Source: CAVSBT01 sp964609465 (lineage in GTDB: Bacteria; Chloroflexota; Dehalococcoidia; DSTF01; JALHUB01). From it: a stretch of 19,202 nucleotides of DNA. The position numbers were made by a program, and so were the translations under genes. The notes below the pieces were generated by a model. That model ran no database searches. It saw only the letters and a program-made list of their open reading frames with translations, and was not told the DNA's origin. Positions 7,254 to 14,016 of this stretch are shown here, one piece after another. Position 1 is the stretch's first letter. The number at the start of each line of letters is the position of its first letter. The stretch lies in assembly GCA_964609465.1 (NCBI GenBank), contig CAZSSQ010000032.1:1-19202 (forward strand), in the 5' to 3' direction.

Positions 7254-8552
7254 ATGAAGCCAAGGTTTCTCGTCATGCTGGCTTTGGTCATGGGGGCAGT
7301 GCTGCTACCGCAGAGCGCCGCCGCGCAGCCGACGGTGATCGCCACGATACCCGTGGGGGATCGGCCCTGGGCTGTGGCCGCCACCCCGATACTGGTCTAT
7401 GTGACGAATGAGGCGAGCGACACCCTCTCCGTCATCGACCCGGCCGACAACACGGCGCTGGGCGTTCCCATACCCGTCGGCGGCGCGCCTAGCGGTGTGG
7501 CAGCCAATCCTGTCACCGGGAGCATCTACGTGGCCAATCACGACGACGACGATGTCTGGGTCATGCACGTCGTGGTCACTGATGGGGATGTCGCTGTCGC
7601 CTCGCACCCCATACCCGTGGGAGACGCGCCTGAGGGTGTGGCTGTCAACGCCAGTATCAACCGCGTCTATGTGACGAACAATCGAGACAACAGTGTGTCG
7701 GTTATCAACGGCGATACCGGCGACGTTGTAGCGACGGTTCCCGTGGGGACCGGCCCCTATGGCGTGGCCGTCAACTCCAACATCAACCGCGTGTACGTGG
7801 CCAACCGTGACAGCGACAGCGTGGCGGTTATCGACGGCGACTCCAACGAGGTGGTGGTGACCGTTCCCGTCGGCGATCGCCCCAAGGGCGTAGCCGTCAA
7901 CGCGACCATCAACCGCGTCTACGTGACCAACGCTGCCGGTGACAGCATGTCGGTCATCAACAGCGACACCAACGGCGTGGTGGACACCGTTTCCTTAGGG
8001 GCGAGTCCCGAGGGTGTAGCTGTCAATCCAACCAACGACCGCGTGTATGTGGCCAATCCCACTGGCGACAGCGTCTGGGTCATTGATGGGGCCACCAACG
8101 ATTTGGTAGAGACGGTGGGCGTCGGGCGCACAGCGTGGGGCGTGGCCGTGAACCCTGTTAGTAACCGGATCTACGTGACCAACCTCGATGACGCCACGGT
8201 GTCCGTCATCGAGGACCTGCCGGAGGCCGCGCCGGAACCAGAACCAGAACCTGAGCCTGAGCCGGGGCCTCCTCCCGGGGAGACGGAGAACGTGCCCCTC
8301 CAGGGCGGGGTCTGCAACCCCGTTGCCACGACTTATCCTGACAACACGCCCATCGGAACCGTTGCAGATGCCGTCGCGCCCTCGGGAATGCTGGAGTCGC
8401 TGTGGGAGTTTGAGGGTGGCATCTGGCAGGGCTGGTCTGCTGAGTTCCCCGAGGCGAGCGACCTGATAGAGAAGGACTTCTTGGACGTGGTCTTCGTCTG
8501 CGTGGGCGGCTCGGGGCCCGGCGCCGCGACGTTCACGCGGCCCGTGCCGTAG
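7254..8552 (+). CDS. Secreted YVTN seven-bladed beta-propeller protein, copy 2
   Basis: The 432-residue product is a paralogue or homeologue of the protein at 5731-7038. It has the same MKPRFL signal-peptide start, seven repeats with the PxGVAVNxxINRVYVTN pattern, a shorter Glu-Pro linker (five dipeptides instead of eight) and the same C-terminal domain. The blades differ widely from copy 1: the first blade is shortened (VAATPILVYVTN) and the second has an expanded closing strand. The last 54 residues are identical at the DNA level. The ATG is preceded by GGAGG at 7242-7246. The gene follows the aldolase and thiolase remnants and runs toward the intact aldolase, so its downstream neighbour is the original one. 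Function is unknown beyond export and probable ligand or surface binding. Confidence 0.88.
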   Translation: MKPRFLVMLALVMGAVLLPQSAAAQPTVIATIPVGDRPWAVAATPILVYVTNEASDTLSVIDPADNTALGVPIPVGGAPSGVAANPVTGSIYVANHDDDDVWVMHVVVTDGDVAVASHPIPVGDAPEGVAVNASINRVYVTNNRDNSVSVINGDTGDVVATVPVGTGPYGVAVNSNINRVYVANRDSDSVAVIDGDSNEVVVTVPVGDRPKGVAVNATINRVYVTNAAGDSMSVINSDTNGVVDTVSLGASPEGVAVNPTNDRVYVANPTGDSVWVIDGATNDLVETVGVGRTAWGVAVNPVSNRIYVTNLDDATVSVIEDLPEAAPEPEPEPEPEPGPPPGETENVPLQGGVCNPVATTYPDNTPIGTVADAVAPSGMLESLWEFEGGIWQGWSAEFPEASDLIEKDFLDVVFVCVGGSGPGAATFTRPVP

Positions 8553-8556
8553 CGGG
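8388..8556 (+). repeat. 169-bp exact repeat, right copy (3' end of YVTN gene 2)
   Basis: This is the partner of 6874-7042, identical at every base from the ATG of MLESLWEF through four bases after the stop codon. Sequence before and after the block differs between the copies. Confidence 0.92.
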
Positions 8557-8571
8557 GCGCGTTTGCGGCCC

Positions 8572-8647
8572 TTCGACAGGCTCAGGGCGAGCGAACTCTC
8601 CATGCCGCTCGTGGTGAGCCTGCCTGCCGGCAGGCAGGCCTGTCGAA
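8572..8647. repeat. REP-like inverted repeat split by a 20-bp palindrome
   Basis: The left arm (8572-8593) begins TTCGACAGGCTCA. The right arm (8606-8620 plus 8641-8647) is its inverse, with 19 of 22 positions pairing, but it is interrupted by 20 bp. Removing 8619-8638, a perfect palindrome with half-site CCTGCCTGCC, restores the arm. Such TTCGACAGGCTCA-type elements are common between genes in many GC-rich environmental genomes. It lies between the convergent YVTN 2 and aldolase genes, where it could also act as a bidirectional transcription stop. Confidence 0.72.
8618..8639. repeat. 22-bp perfect palindrome, copy 1
   Basis: This is a perfect 22-bp palindrome with half-site GCCTGCCTGCC. The same 22 bp occur at 18536-18557, about 9.9 kb away. 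It is nested within the REP-like element described at 8572-8647. Confidence 0.9.
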
Positions 8648-8682
8648 CCACGAACGGCCTACCTGGGTTTATGAGATCCCTG

Positions 8683-10053
8683 CTAGGGGCGTGAAGCCAG
8701 GACGGCCGCGCCGCTGGCGGAGATTGCGCCGAGTGTGCCGGCCACGTGGAGCTGCTGGAAGAGGTACTGGAAGCGCGCCGCCAGCTCGTCGCGGATGGGG
8801 CGGCGGGCCTCCTCGGGCAGGTCCCATAGCTGACGCTTGAAGGGACCCAGCGCCTTCTTGCGCGTCTTGTAGATGAACTGCGCCTCGGTCTGCCCATCCT
8901 TCCACTCGCCGCGACATGCCTCCTTCAGGTAGGAGTAGATCTCCTGACGGAGCCCGTCCGGCAGGTGGGCGCTGTCGTAGATCAGGTTCTGGAAGGCCGT
9001 GGCCAGGTGGATCTCAGCCGTGCCCGTCTCCGGGAAGCGGTGGAACATCTCCTCCGGTAGCGTGGACGCGCCGTGCTGGACGGCCCCGGCCATGCCGTAG
9101 CGCCGCGCCAGCCGCGACAGCTCCTCCAGTGTCTCGAGGTCGATAGCCACCTGGGCGACAGAGCCATCGGGCAGGACGACGCCGCCGTGGCTGGAGCCGG
9201 TCTGGACGCTGATCTTGCTGGGGCCCTTGAAGCCGGCGCCCCGTAGCTCCTCGGCCAGCCCGGCCATGAAGGCGTACAGCTCGTCGGGCGTCGTGTTCCG
9301 GCCTCCAACCTCGCCGATCTCGACGCCGACCGAGATCGTGACCCCGGCGGGCTCCAGGGAACGGATAAGCCGCAAGAATGCGGACGAGAGCTGGTAGTTG
9401 AGACGCTGCTGCTTCCGGAGGCTCGGCTGGCTCAGGTCCACCACCGTGGAGGTGTCGATATCGATGTTCAGGAAGTCGGCATCGATGGCCTCGGCCACCA
9501 GCTTGCGCAGCGCCTCGAGCTCCTCGTTCGGGTTCTTCTGAAAGCGAGCACTGTTCACCTGGAAGTGGTCGCCCTGAAGAAATAGGGGGCCCTTGAAGCC
9601 TTCCTTGATCGCCGCCGCCCGGATGCTGGCGGCGTACTCGGCCGGTCGGATGCCTGTGTAGCCGATCTCAGAGCGGGCTACCTCGAATATGATGGCCCGC
9701 ACGTCGAGCTGCGCCGCCGCCCGGAAGGCTGCCCGCGCCGCGTCGTAGGTCATGGCCCGGAGGTTGAAAGCGGGGACGGTGAAGCCGGAGACCCGGCCTG
9801 CCGCCATCGCCTCGTACAGGGTCTGCGTGGACGCCGGCACGATGCCCAGGGCCAGCGCCGCCTTCGCGATGGCCTCTCGCGCGGCCGACCGCACCGCTTC
9901 CTCTTCGGCGAACACGGCAGCGTGGACCAGGCTGTCGATGGCGTCCTCGCGCAGGCGCTGGGCGTCGAGCACCCTGGCGCCATTCCGAGTATCCAGGTCC
10001 AGGATGCCGCCTAGGTCCCGGCGTAGCTGTTGCAGCGATGCATATTGGCTCAT
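8683..10053 (-). CDS. fba: Class II fructose-bisphosphate aldolase, long form
   Basis: This 456-residue enzyme should cleave fructose 1,6-bisphosphate to dihydroxyacetone phosphate and glyceraldehyde 3-phosphate, using zinc. The barrel starts near residue 79 (LYEAMAAGRVSGFTVPAFNLR). Candidate key residues are Asp162-His163 in LQGDHFQ (catalytic acid and metal ligand), Glu245 in VGVEIGEVGG, His289 in GSSHGG and His327 in VQHGAST. About 78 extra N-terminal residues and a C-terminal extension of roughly 85 make it longer than the usual 280-360 residues. A tagatose-bisphosphate or other ketose aldolase specificity is possible. The ATG lies 10 bp after the pfkA stop with no clear SD, so translational coupling is likely. 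A fragment of its 3' end recurs at 7038-7073. Confidence 0.82.
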   Translation of the reverse strand: MSQYASLQQLRRDLGGILDLDTRNGARVLDAQRLREDAIDSLVHAAVFAEEEAVRSAAREAIAKAALALGIVPASTQTLYEAMAAGRVSGFTVPAFNLRAMTYDAARAAFRAAAQLDVRAIIFEVARSEIGYTGIRPAEYAASIRAAAIKEGFKGPLFLQGDHFQVNSARFQKNPNEELEALRKLVAEAIDADFLNIDIDTSTVVDLSQPSLRKQQRLNYQLSSAFLRLIRSLEPAGVTISVGVEIGEVGGRNTTPDELYAFMAGLAEELRGAGFKGPSKISVQTGSSHGGVVLPDGSVAQVAIDLETLEELSRLARRYGMAGAVQHGASTLPEEMFHRFPETGTAEIHLATAFQNLIYDSAHLPDGLRQEIYSYLKEACRGEWKDGQTEAQFIYKTRKKALGPFKRQLWDLPEEARRPIRDELAARFQYLFQQLHVAGTLGAISASGAAVLASRP

Positions 10054-10063
10054 GGCCCGGCCA

Positions 10064-11044
10064 TCAGTGCGTCAAGCGGTGCGCCAGCTCCAGGAGAGAG
10101 CGGTCCACCTCTCTGTGCTCGTTCCAGGTCTGTTCCAGGGGCGTGAAGCAGACGTGGCCGTCTACCTCGCCCACCATGCAATTGCTATGTTCCTCCAGCA
10201 GGGCATCCACGGCGCCGGAGCCGAGCTTGCTGCCCAGTACCCTGTCGCGGGCGGTGGGAGAACCACCCCGCTGGATGTGGCCGAGGACGCACACCCGGTA
10301 GTCGGCGCGCAGGCGCATCCAGACCTGCTGGGCTACGCCGAAGGCGCCGCCGGGAAAGCCACCTTCAGCAACGACGACGATGCTGCTGCGCCGCCCGTGC
10401 TCGAAGCCTAGCTGGAGACGCTCGCAGAGGATCTCGATGTCTGTGGGGTCTTCCGGCAGCAGGACGTCGTCGGCGCCGCCGGCGACCCCCACCTCGAGGG
10501 CGATGGCGCCGCAGGTGTGCCCCATGACCTCCACGAAGAAGAGGCGCTCGAAGGATTCTGCCGTGTCCCGGACGCGGTCTATGGCGTCGAGGGCGATGTT
10601 GACGGCGGTGTCGAAGCCGAGGGTGTAGTCGGTGCCCACCAGGTCGTTGTCGATGGTGCAGGGGATGCCGATGACGCGAACACCGCACTCGCTGGCCAGG
10701 GCATAAGCGCCCTGGAAGGAGCCATCGCCGCCCAGCACCACGAGGGCGTCGGTTTGTCGCTCGCGCAGGCTCTCCGCCGCCCGGGCGCGTCCCTCCGGCG
10801 TCAGGAACTCGTCGCAGCGAGAGGTGCCCAGGATGGTTCCGCCGCGCTGGATGATGTTCCCCACCGCTCTCCGCCCCAGCGGCACCTCCAGACCCTGGAG
10901 GAGCCCACGATAGCCCTGCCGGAAACCTATCACCTCGATGTCCTGGCCCAAGGCGGTGCGGACAATGGCGCGGATGCAGGCGTTCATGCCCGGGGCATCG
11001 CCGCCGCTGCTCAGCACGCCGATCTTCTTGAGCCCGTTGTTCAC
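10064..11044 (-). CDS. pfkA: ATP-dependent 6-phosphofructokinase
   Basis: This 326-residue enzyme phosphorylates fructose 6-phosphate to the 1,6-bisphosphate, the committed step of glycolysis. It shows the N-terminal nucleotide motif SSGGDAPGMNA (12-22), GGDGS (105-109), the catalytic loop TIDND with Asp132, VEVMGHTCGAIAL (171-183), and the PFK signature GHIQRGGSPTARDR (255-268). GGDGS together with PCTIDND, which lacks the PPi-type lysine, points to ATP rather than pyrophosphate as donor. The GTG at 11044 was chosen: GAGGG precedes it by seven bases, and the longer frame to 11113 adds residues with no family match. The aldolase gene for the next step follows 10 bp downstream, so the two form an operon. 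It is divergent from glgP. Confidence 0.92.
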   Translation of the reverse strand: MNNGLKKIGVLSSGGDAPGMNACIRAIVRTALGQDIEVIGFRQGYRGLLQGLEVPLGRRAVGNIIQRGGTILGTSRCDEFLTPEGRARAAESLRERQTDALVVLGGDGSFQGAYALASECGVRVIGIPCTIDNDLVGTDYTLGFDTAVNIALDAIDRVRDTAESFERLFFVEVMGHTCGAIALEVGVAGGADDVLLPEDPTDIEILCERLQLGFEHGRRSSIVVVAEGGFPGGAFGVAQQVWMRLRADYRVCVLGHIQRGGSPTARDRVLGSKLGSGAVDALLEEHSNCMVGEVDGHVCFTPLEQTWNEHREVDRSLLELAHRLTH

Positions 11045-11143
11045 TGTCCTGCCCTCGAAAGCTCCGTGACCGCCTTGCTGGTCTCCTGCCGACCCAGGGC
11101 GTAAAGCGCCCACCAGGCGGATTTACCGTTTCACTGGGATTCT

Positions 11144-11163
11144 CGACCTGTTCTTTGAGGTCG
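11144..11163. promoter_or_regulatory. Operator-like inverted repeat between pfkA and glgP
   Basis: CGACCT and AGGTCG form a perfect 6-bp inverted repeat around an 8-base spacer, in the 276-bp region between the divergent starts at 11044 and 11321. Its placement would suit a regulator acting on both units, but short inverted repeats are not rare in DNA this GC-rich. Confidence 0.3.
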
Positions 11164-11280
11164 GGCATTAGGGGAAACGCCAATAGTCGCCCGTGGGGAG
11201 TACGGCGACAATCGTCTCCAAAGGCACGAACCTCTTCTGAACGGTGGCCGTCCGGTCGATATACCTATGAACTCAGCACG

Positions 11281-11297
11281 GCCGCGAGCGTCGCGGC
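11281..11297 (+). other. Stem-loop in the glgP leader
   Basis: GCCGCGA, a GCG loop and TCGCGGC make a perfect 7-bp stem 24-40 bases before the glgP ATG at 11321. A possible -10 (TATACC, 11260-11265) lies just upstream, so the hairpin could be part of a short leader. If translation instead began at 11267, it would lie inside the gene. Confidence 0.35.
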
Positions 11298-11320
11298 GCT
11301 TCTCCAACAGGTCTAGACAC

Positions 11321-13864
11321 ATGCGACCTACCCGCGTGTTTGCCATCGTGCCTTCGGTGCCAGCCAAGCTGGCCCCCCTGAGGGAGCTGGCCTTCAACCT
11401 GCGCTGGTGCTGGGACAACGCCACCATCGATCTCTTCCGGCGCCTTGATTCGGACCTCTGGGAGCAGACGAAGCACAACCCGGTGGCCATGCTTGGCCGG
11501 CTCTCGCAGGAGGTGCTGGATGCCGCCGCCAGCGACGAGAGCTTCCTGGCCCACCTCGACCACGTCTACCGCCGGCACCAGGGGTACATGGAGCGCGGTC
11601 AGCGCTCCAATGGTGCGGGCGCCAACGGCCTCTGCGTCGCCTACTTCTCGGCCGAATACGGGCTGACCGACTGCCTGCGCATCTATGCGGGCGGCCTGGG
11701 TATGCTGGCCGGCGACATCCTCAAGTCCGCCAGCGACCTCAGCGCCGGCCTAATCGGCGTGGGTGTTCTCTACCAGGAGGGGTACGTCAGGCAGTACCTC
11801 AACCCGGAGGGGTGGCAGCAGGAGCTATACGAGGAGAACGATTTCCACAGCCTGCCTATTGAGATGGAGCGAGGCCCGGACGGCTCGCCTCTGCTGGTGA
11901 GCCTACCCCTGGCCGGCAATGAGCTGCTCGCGCAGGTCTGGCGAGTCCAGGTAGGGCGCACGCCCCTCTACCTGCTGGACGCCAATCTCTCTCAGAACTC
12001 GCCTGCCCAGCGGGTCATCTCCGGGCGCCTCTACGCAGCGGAGCCGCGCGTGCGCCTTCAGCAAGAGGCGCTCCTGGCCATCGGCGGCATGCGGGCCCTG
12101 GAGGCGCTCGGCGTGGCGCCAAACGTCTTCCACATGAACGAGGGCCACTCCGCCCTCTTGGTGCTGGAACGCATCCGCAGGCTCATGCGTGAGACCGAGG
12201 TTGACTTCGAGACGGCAAGAGAGGCGGTGCTGGCCAGCACGGTCTTCACCACCCACACCTGCGTCTCTGCCGCCATTGAGGAGTACCCGTCAGCCCTGGT
12301 GGAGGAGGTGCTGGGAGACTGGTATCGAGGGCTGGGCCTCACGACGGATCAGATGATGGCGCTGGGGCGCTGCTCCTCGTCAAACGGGGACGAGCCCTTC
12401 TCTCCGGCCCTCTTGGCCCTCAGGTTCTCGGCGAATCGCAACGGCGTCTCCCGACTGCATGGCGAAGTCTCGCGCCGCCTGTGGCAGCGGGTCTGGCCGT
12501 CCGTTCCGCCGGAGCTGGTCCCCATTACCGCCATCACCAACGGCGTGCACCTGCGGTCGTGGGCCTCTCACGACATGGTGGAGCTCTTCGATCGCTACCT
12601 GGGGCCGGCTTGGGCGGAGCACGACTCAGACGCCGGCGTTTGGCATGGTGTTCAGCGCGTTCCCGCCGAGGAGCTGTGGCGAACCCACGAGCGTCGCCGG
12701 GAACGTCTGGTGGCCTTCGCCCGGCGCAGGCTGCGAGCCCAACTGGAAGCGCGGGGCGCCTCTCCTGCTGACGCCGCCCTGGCCGACGAGGTTCTGGACC
12801 CGCGGGCCCTGACCATCGGCTTCGCCCGCCGGTTCGCCGCCTACAAACGGGGCGCGCTCATCTTCCATGACCTGGATCGCCTGGAGGGCATCCTGGGCGA
12901 CCGGGATCGCCCGGTTCAGCTTATCATGGCCGGCAAGGCCCATCCCCAGGACGGAGAGGGGAAAGCGGTCATCCGCACTGTCGTGCATCACGGGCGTAGC
13001 GAGCGCTTCCGCCGGCGCGTGGTCTTCTTGGAAGACTACGAGATGGAGGTGGCCCGCTACCTGGTCCAGGGGGCGGATGTCTGGCTTAACACCCCTCGGC
13101 GCCCGCTGGAGGCCAGCGGCACCAGCGGCATGAAGGCCACCGTTAACGGCGCCCTCAACCTGAGCGTTATCGACGGCTGGTGGGCTGAGGCCTACGATCC
13201 CAACGTGGGGTGGGCCATCGGCAGAGGCGAAGAGTATGACGATGCCGAGCTCCAGGACCGGCTGGAGGCCAGCACCCTCTACGATGTCCTGGAACACGAG
13301 ATCGTGCCCCTTTTCTACGATCGCGGGCCCGATGGACTTCCGAGACGGTGGATCTCCCGTATGAAGAACGCCATGGAAGCCATCTGCCCCCGCTTTAACA
13401 CGACGCGTCTGGTGCAGGACTACCTGCGGGAGCTGTATGTCCCGGCCGCCGGACACTGGGCGGAGCTGACCGGCCAGGGCCTGGCTGGCGCTGCCGAGGT
13501 CGTGGAGTGGAAGCGGAAGGTGGCCCATGCCTGGAGCGGCGTGCACGTGCAGGGCCACGAGATTCTGGACGAGGCCCTCTCGGGAAGCCCCGCCCGGGTA
13601 GAGATCCGGGTGCGCCTGGGCAGCCTGCGGCCGGAAGACGTAGAAATGACGCTCCTCTTTGGCCGGGTGAACTCAGCCGGGGATATCGTGAGCCCGATAG
13701 CTATTCCGGCCGCCTGGTGCGCACGCGACGGCTCCAGCGGGCATCGCTACGAGGCTACGATACCGTCCGGCGACAGCGGCAGCTACGGCTTCGTCGTGCG
13801 CGTGATGCCCTGTCACCCACGCCTCGCCGACCCCTATGACATGGGGCTCGTCGCCTGGGGCTAG
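11321..13864 (+). CDS. glgP: Alpha-glucan (glycogen/maltodextrin) phosphorylase
   Basis: This roughly 847-residue enzyme should release glucose 1-phosphate from alpha-1,4-glucans using phosphate. The N-terminal domain of the short bacterial/archaeal phosphorylase type is visible (LAPLRELAFNLRWCWDN), followed by YFSAEYGLTDCLRIYAGGLG, the HMNEGHSALL segment, ITNGVHLRSW, FARRFAAYKRG, and the PLP site GTSGMKATVNGALNLS, where Lys605 should bind the cofactor. The C-terminal beta domain ends in DPYDMGLVAWG. The ATG at 11321 (MRPTRVFAIVPSVPAKL) matches where the family begins. An upstream ATG at 11267 would add 18 Arg/Ser-rich residues and has no SD. It is divergent from pfkA-fba, which would consume the product after conversion to glucose 6-phosphate. 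Confidence 0.9.
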   Translation: MRPTRVFAIVPSVPAKLAPLRELAFNLRWCWDNATIDLFRRLDSDLWEQTKHNPVAMLGRLSQEVLDAAASDESFLAHLDHVYRRHQGYMERGQRSNGAGANGLCVAYFSAEYGLTDCLRIYAGGLGMLAGDILKSASDLSAGLIGVGVLYQEGYVRQYLNPEGWQQELYEENDFHSLPIEMERGPDGSPLLVSLPLAGNELLAQVWRVQVGRTPLYLLDANLSQNSPAQRVISGRLYAAEPRVRLQQEALLAIGGMRALEALGVAPNVFHMNEGHSALLVLERIRRLMRETEVDFETAREAVLASTVFTTHTCVSAAIEEYPSALVEEVLGDWYRGLGLTTDQMMALGRCSSSNGDEPFSPALLALRFSANRNGVSRLHGEVSRRLWQRVWPSVPPELVPITAITNGVHLRSWASHDMVELFDRYLGPAWAEHDSDAGVWHGVQRVPAEELWRTHERRRERLVAFARRRLRAQLEARGASPADAALADEVLDPRALTIGFARRFAAYKRGALIFHDLDRLEGILGDRDRPVQLIMAGKAHPQDGEGKAVIRTVVHHGRSERFRRRVVFLEDYEMEVARYLVQGADVWLNTPRRPLEASGTSGMKATVNGALNLSVIDGWWAEAYDPNVGWAIGRGEEYDDAELQDRLEASTLYDVLEHEIVPLFYDRGPDGLPRRWISRMKNAMEAICPRFNTTRLVQDYLRELYVPAAGHWAELTGQGLAGAAEVVEWKRKVAHAWSGVHVQGHEILDEALSGSPARVEIRVRLGSLRPEDVEMTLLFGRVNSAGDIVSPIAIPAAWCARDGSSGHRYEATIPSGDSGSYGFVVRVMPCHPRLADPYDMGLVAWG

Positions 13865-13899
13865 CCAGGGTCGCGGCCTCCGCTCAACCCCCTCTGCGA

Positions 13900-13928
13900 T
13901 TGACGTTCTAACAGCACTGGACTACCGT
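13900..13928 (+). promoter_or_regulatory. Candidate promoter for fumC
   Basis: TTGACG (13900-13905) and TACCGT (13923-13928) are 17 bp apart in the glgP-fumC gap. The -35 matches at five of six positions and the -10 at three. Transcription from about 13935 would include the stem-loop at 13949-13997 in the leader. Confidence 0.35.
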
Positions 13929-13948
13929 ACCGCTGAACGCAAAGAGGG

Positions 13949-13997
13949 ATGCCCCCTAGGCGCTCGCGGGCTCTGTTTCGTCGTGCGCCGGGGGCAT
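13949..13997 (+). promoter_or_regulatory. Strong stem-loop in the fumC leader
   Basis: ATGCCCCC (13949-13956) pairs perfectly with GGGGGCAT (13990-13997). After a two-base bulge, GGCGC (13959-13963) pairs with GCGCC (13985-13989), leaving a 21-base loop. The 13 paired positions end about seven bases before the GGGAGGGAGG ribosome-binding site and bury an alternative ATG at 13996. No U-run follows, so it is not a standard terminator for glgP; a leader control element or mRNA stabiliser is more plausible. Confidence 0.5.
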
Positions 13998-14016
13998 GAC
14001 GGACGGGAGGGAGGAC

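Noticed and set aside
11267..11320. Upstream ATG at 11267 as the glgP start
   Set aside because: No SD, an Arg/Ser-rich extension without family match, and a hairpin and possible -10 box in this stretch favour 11321.
12626..13558. Long minus-strand frame opposite glgP (similar ones at 2670-3653 and 4561-5463)
   Set aside because: Typical antisense frames in GC-rich DNA; the plus-strand genes carry complete family motifs and these do not.
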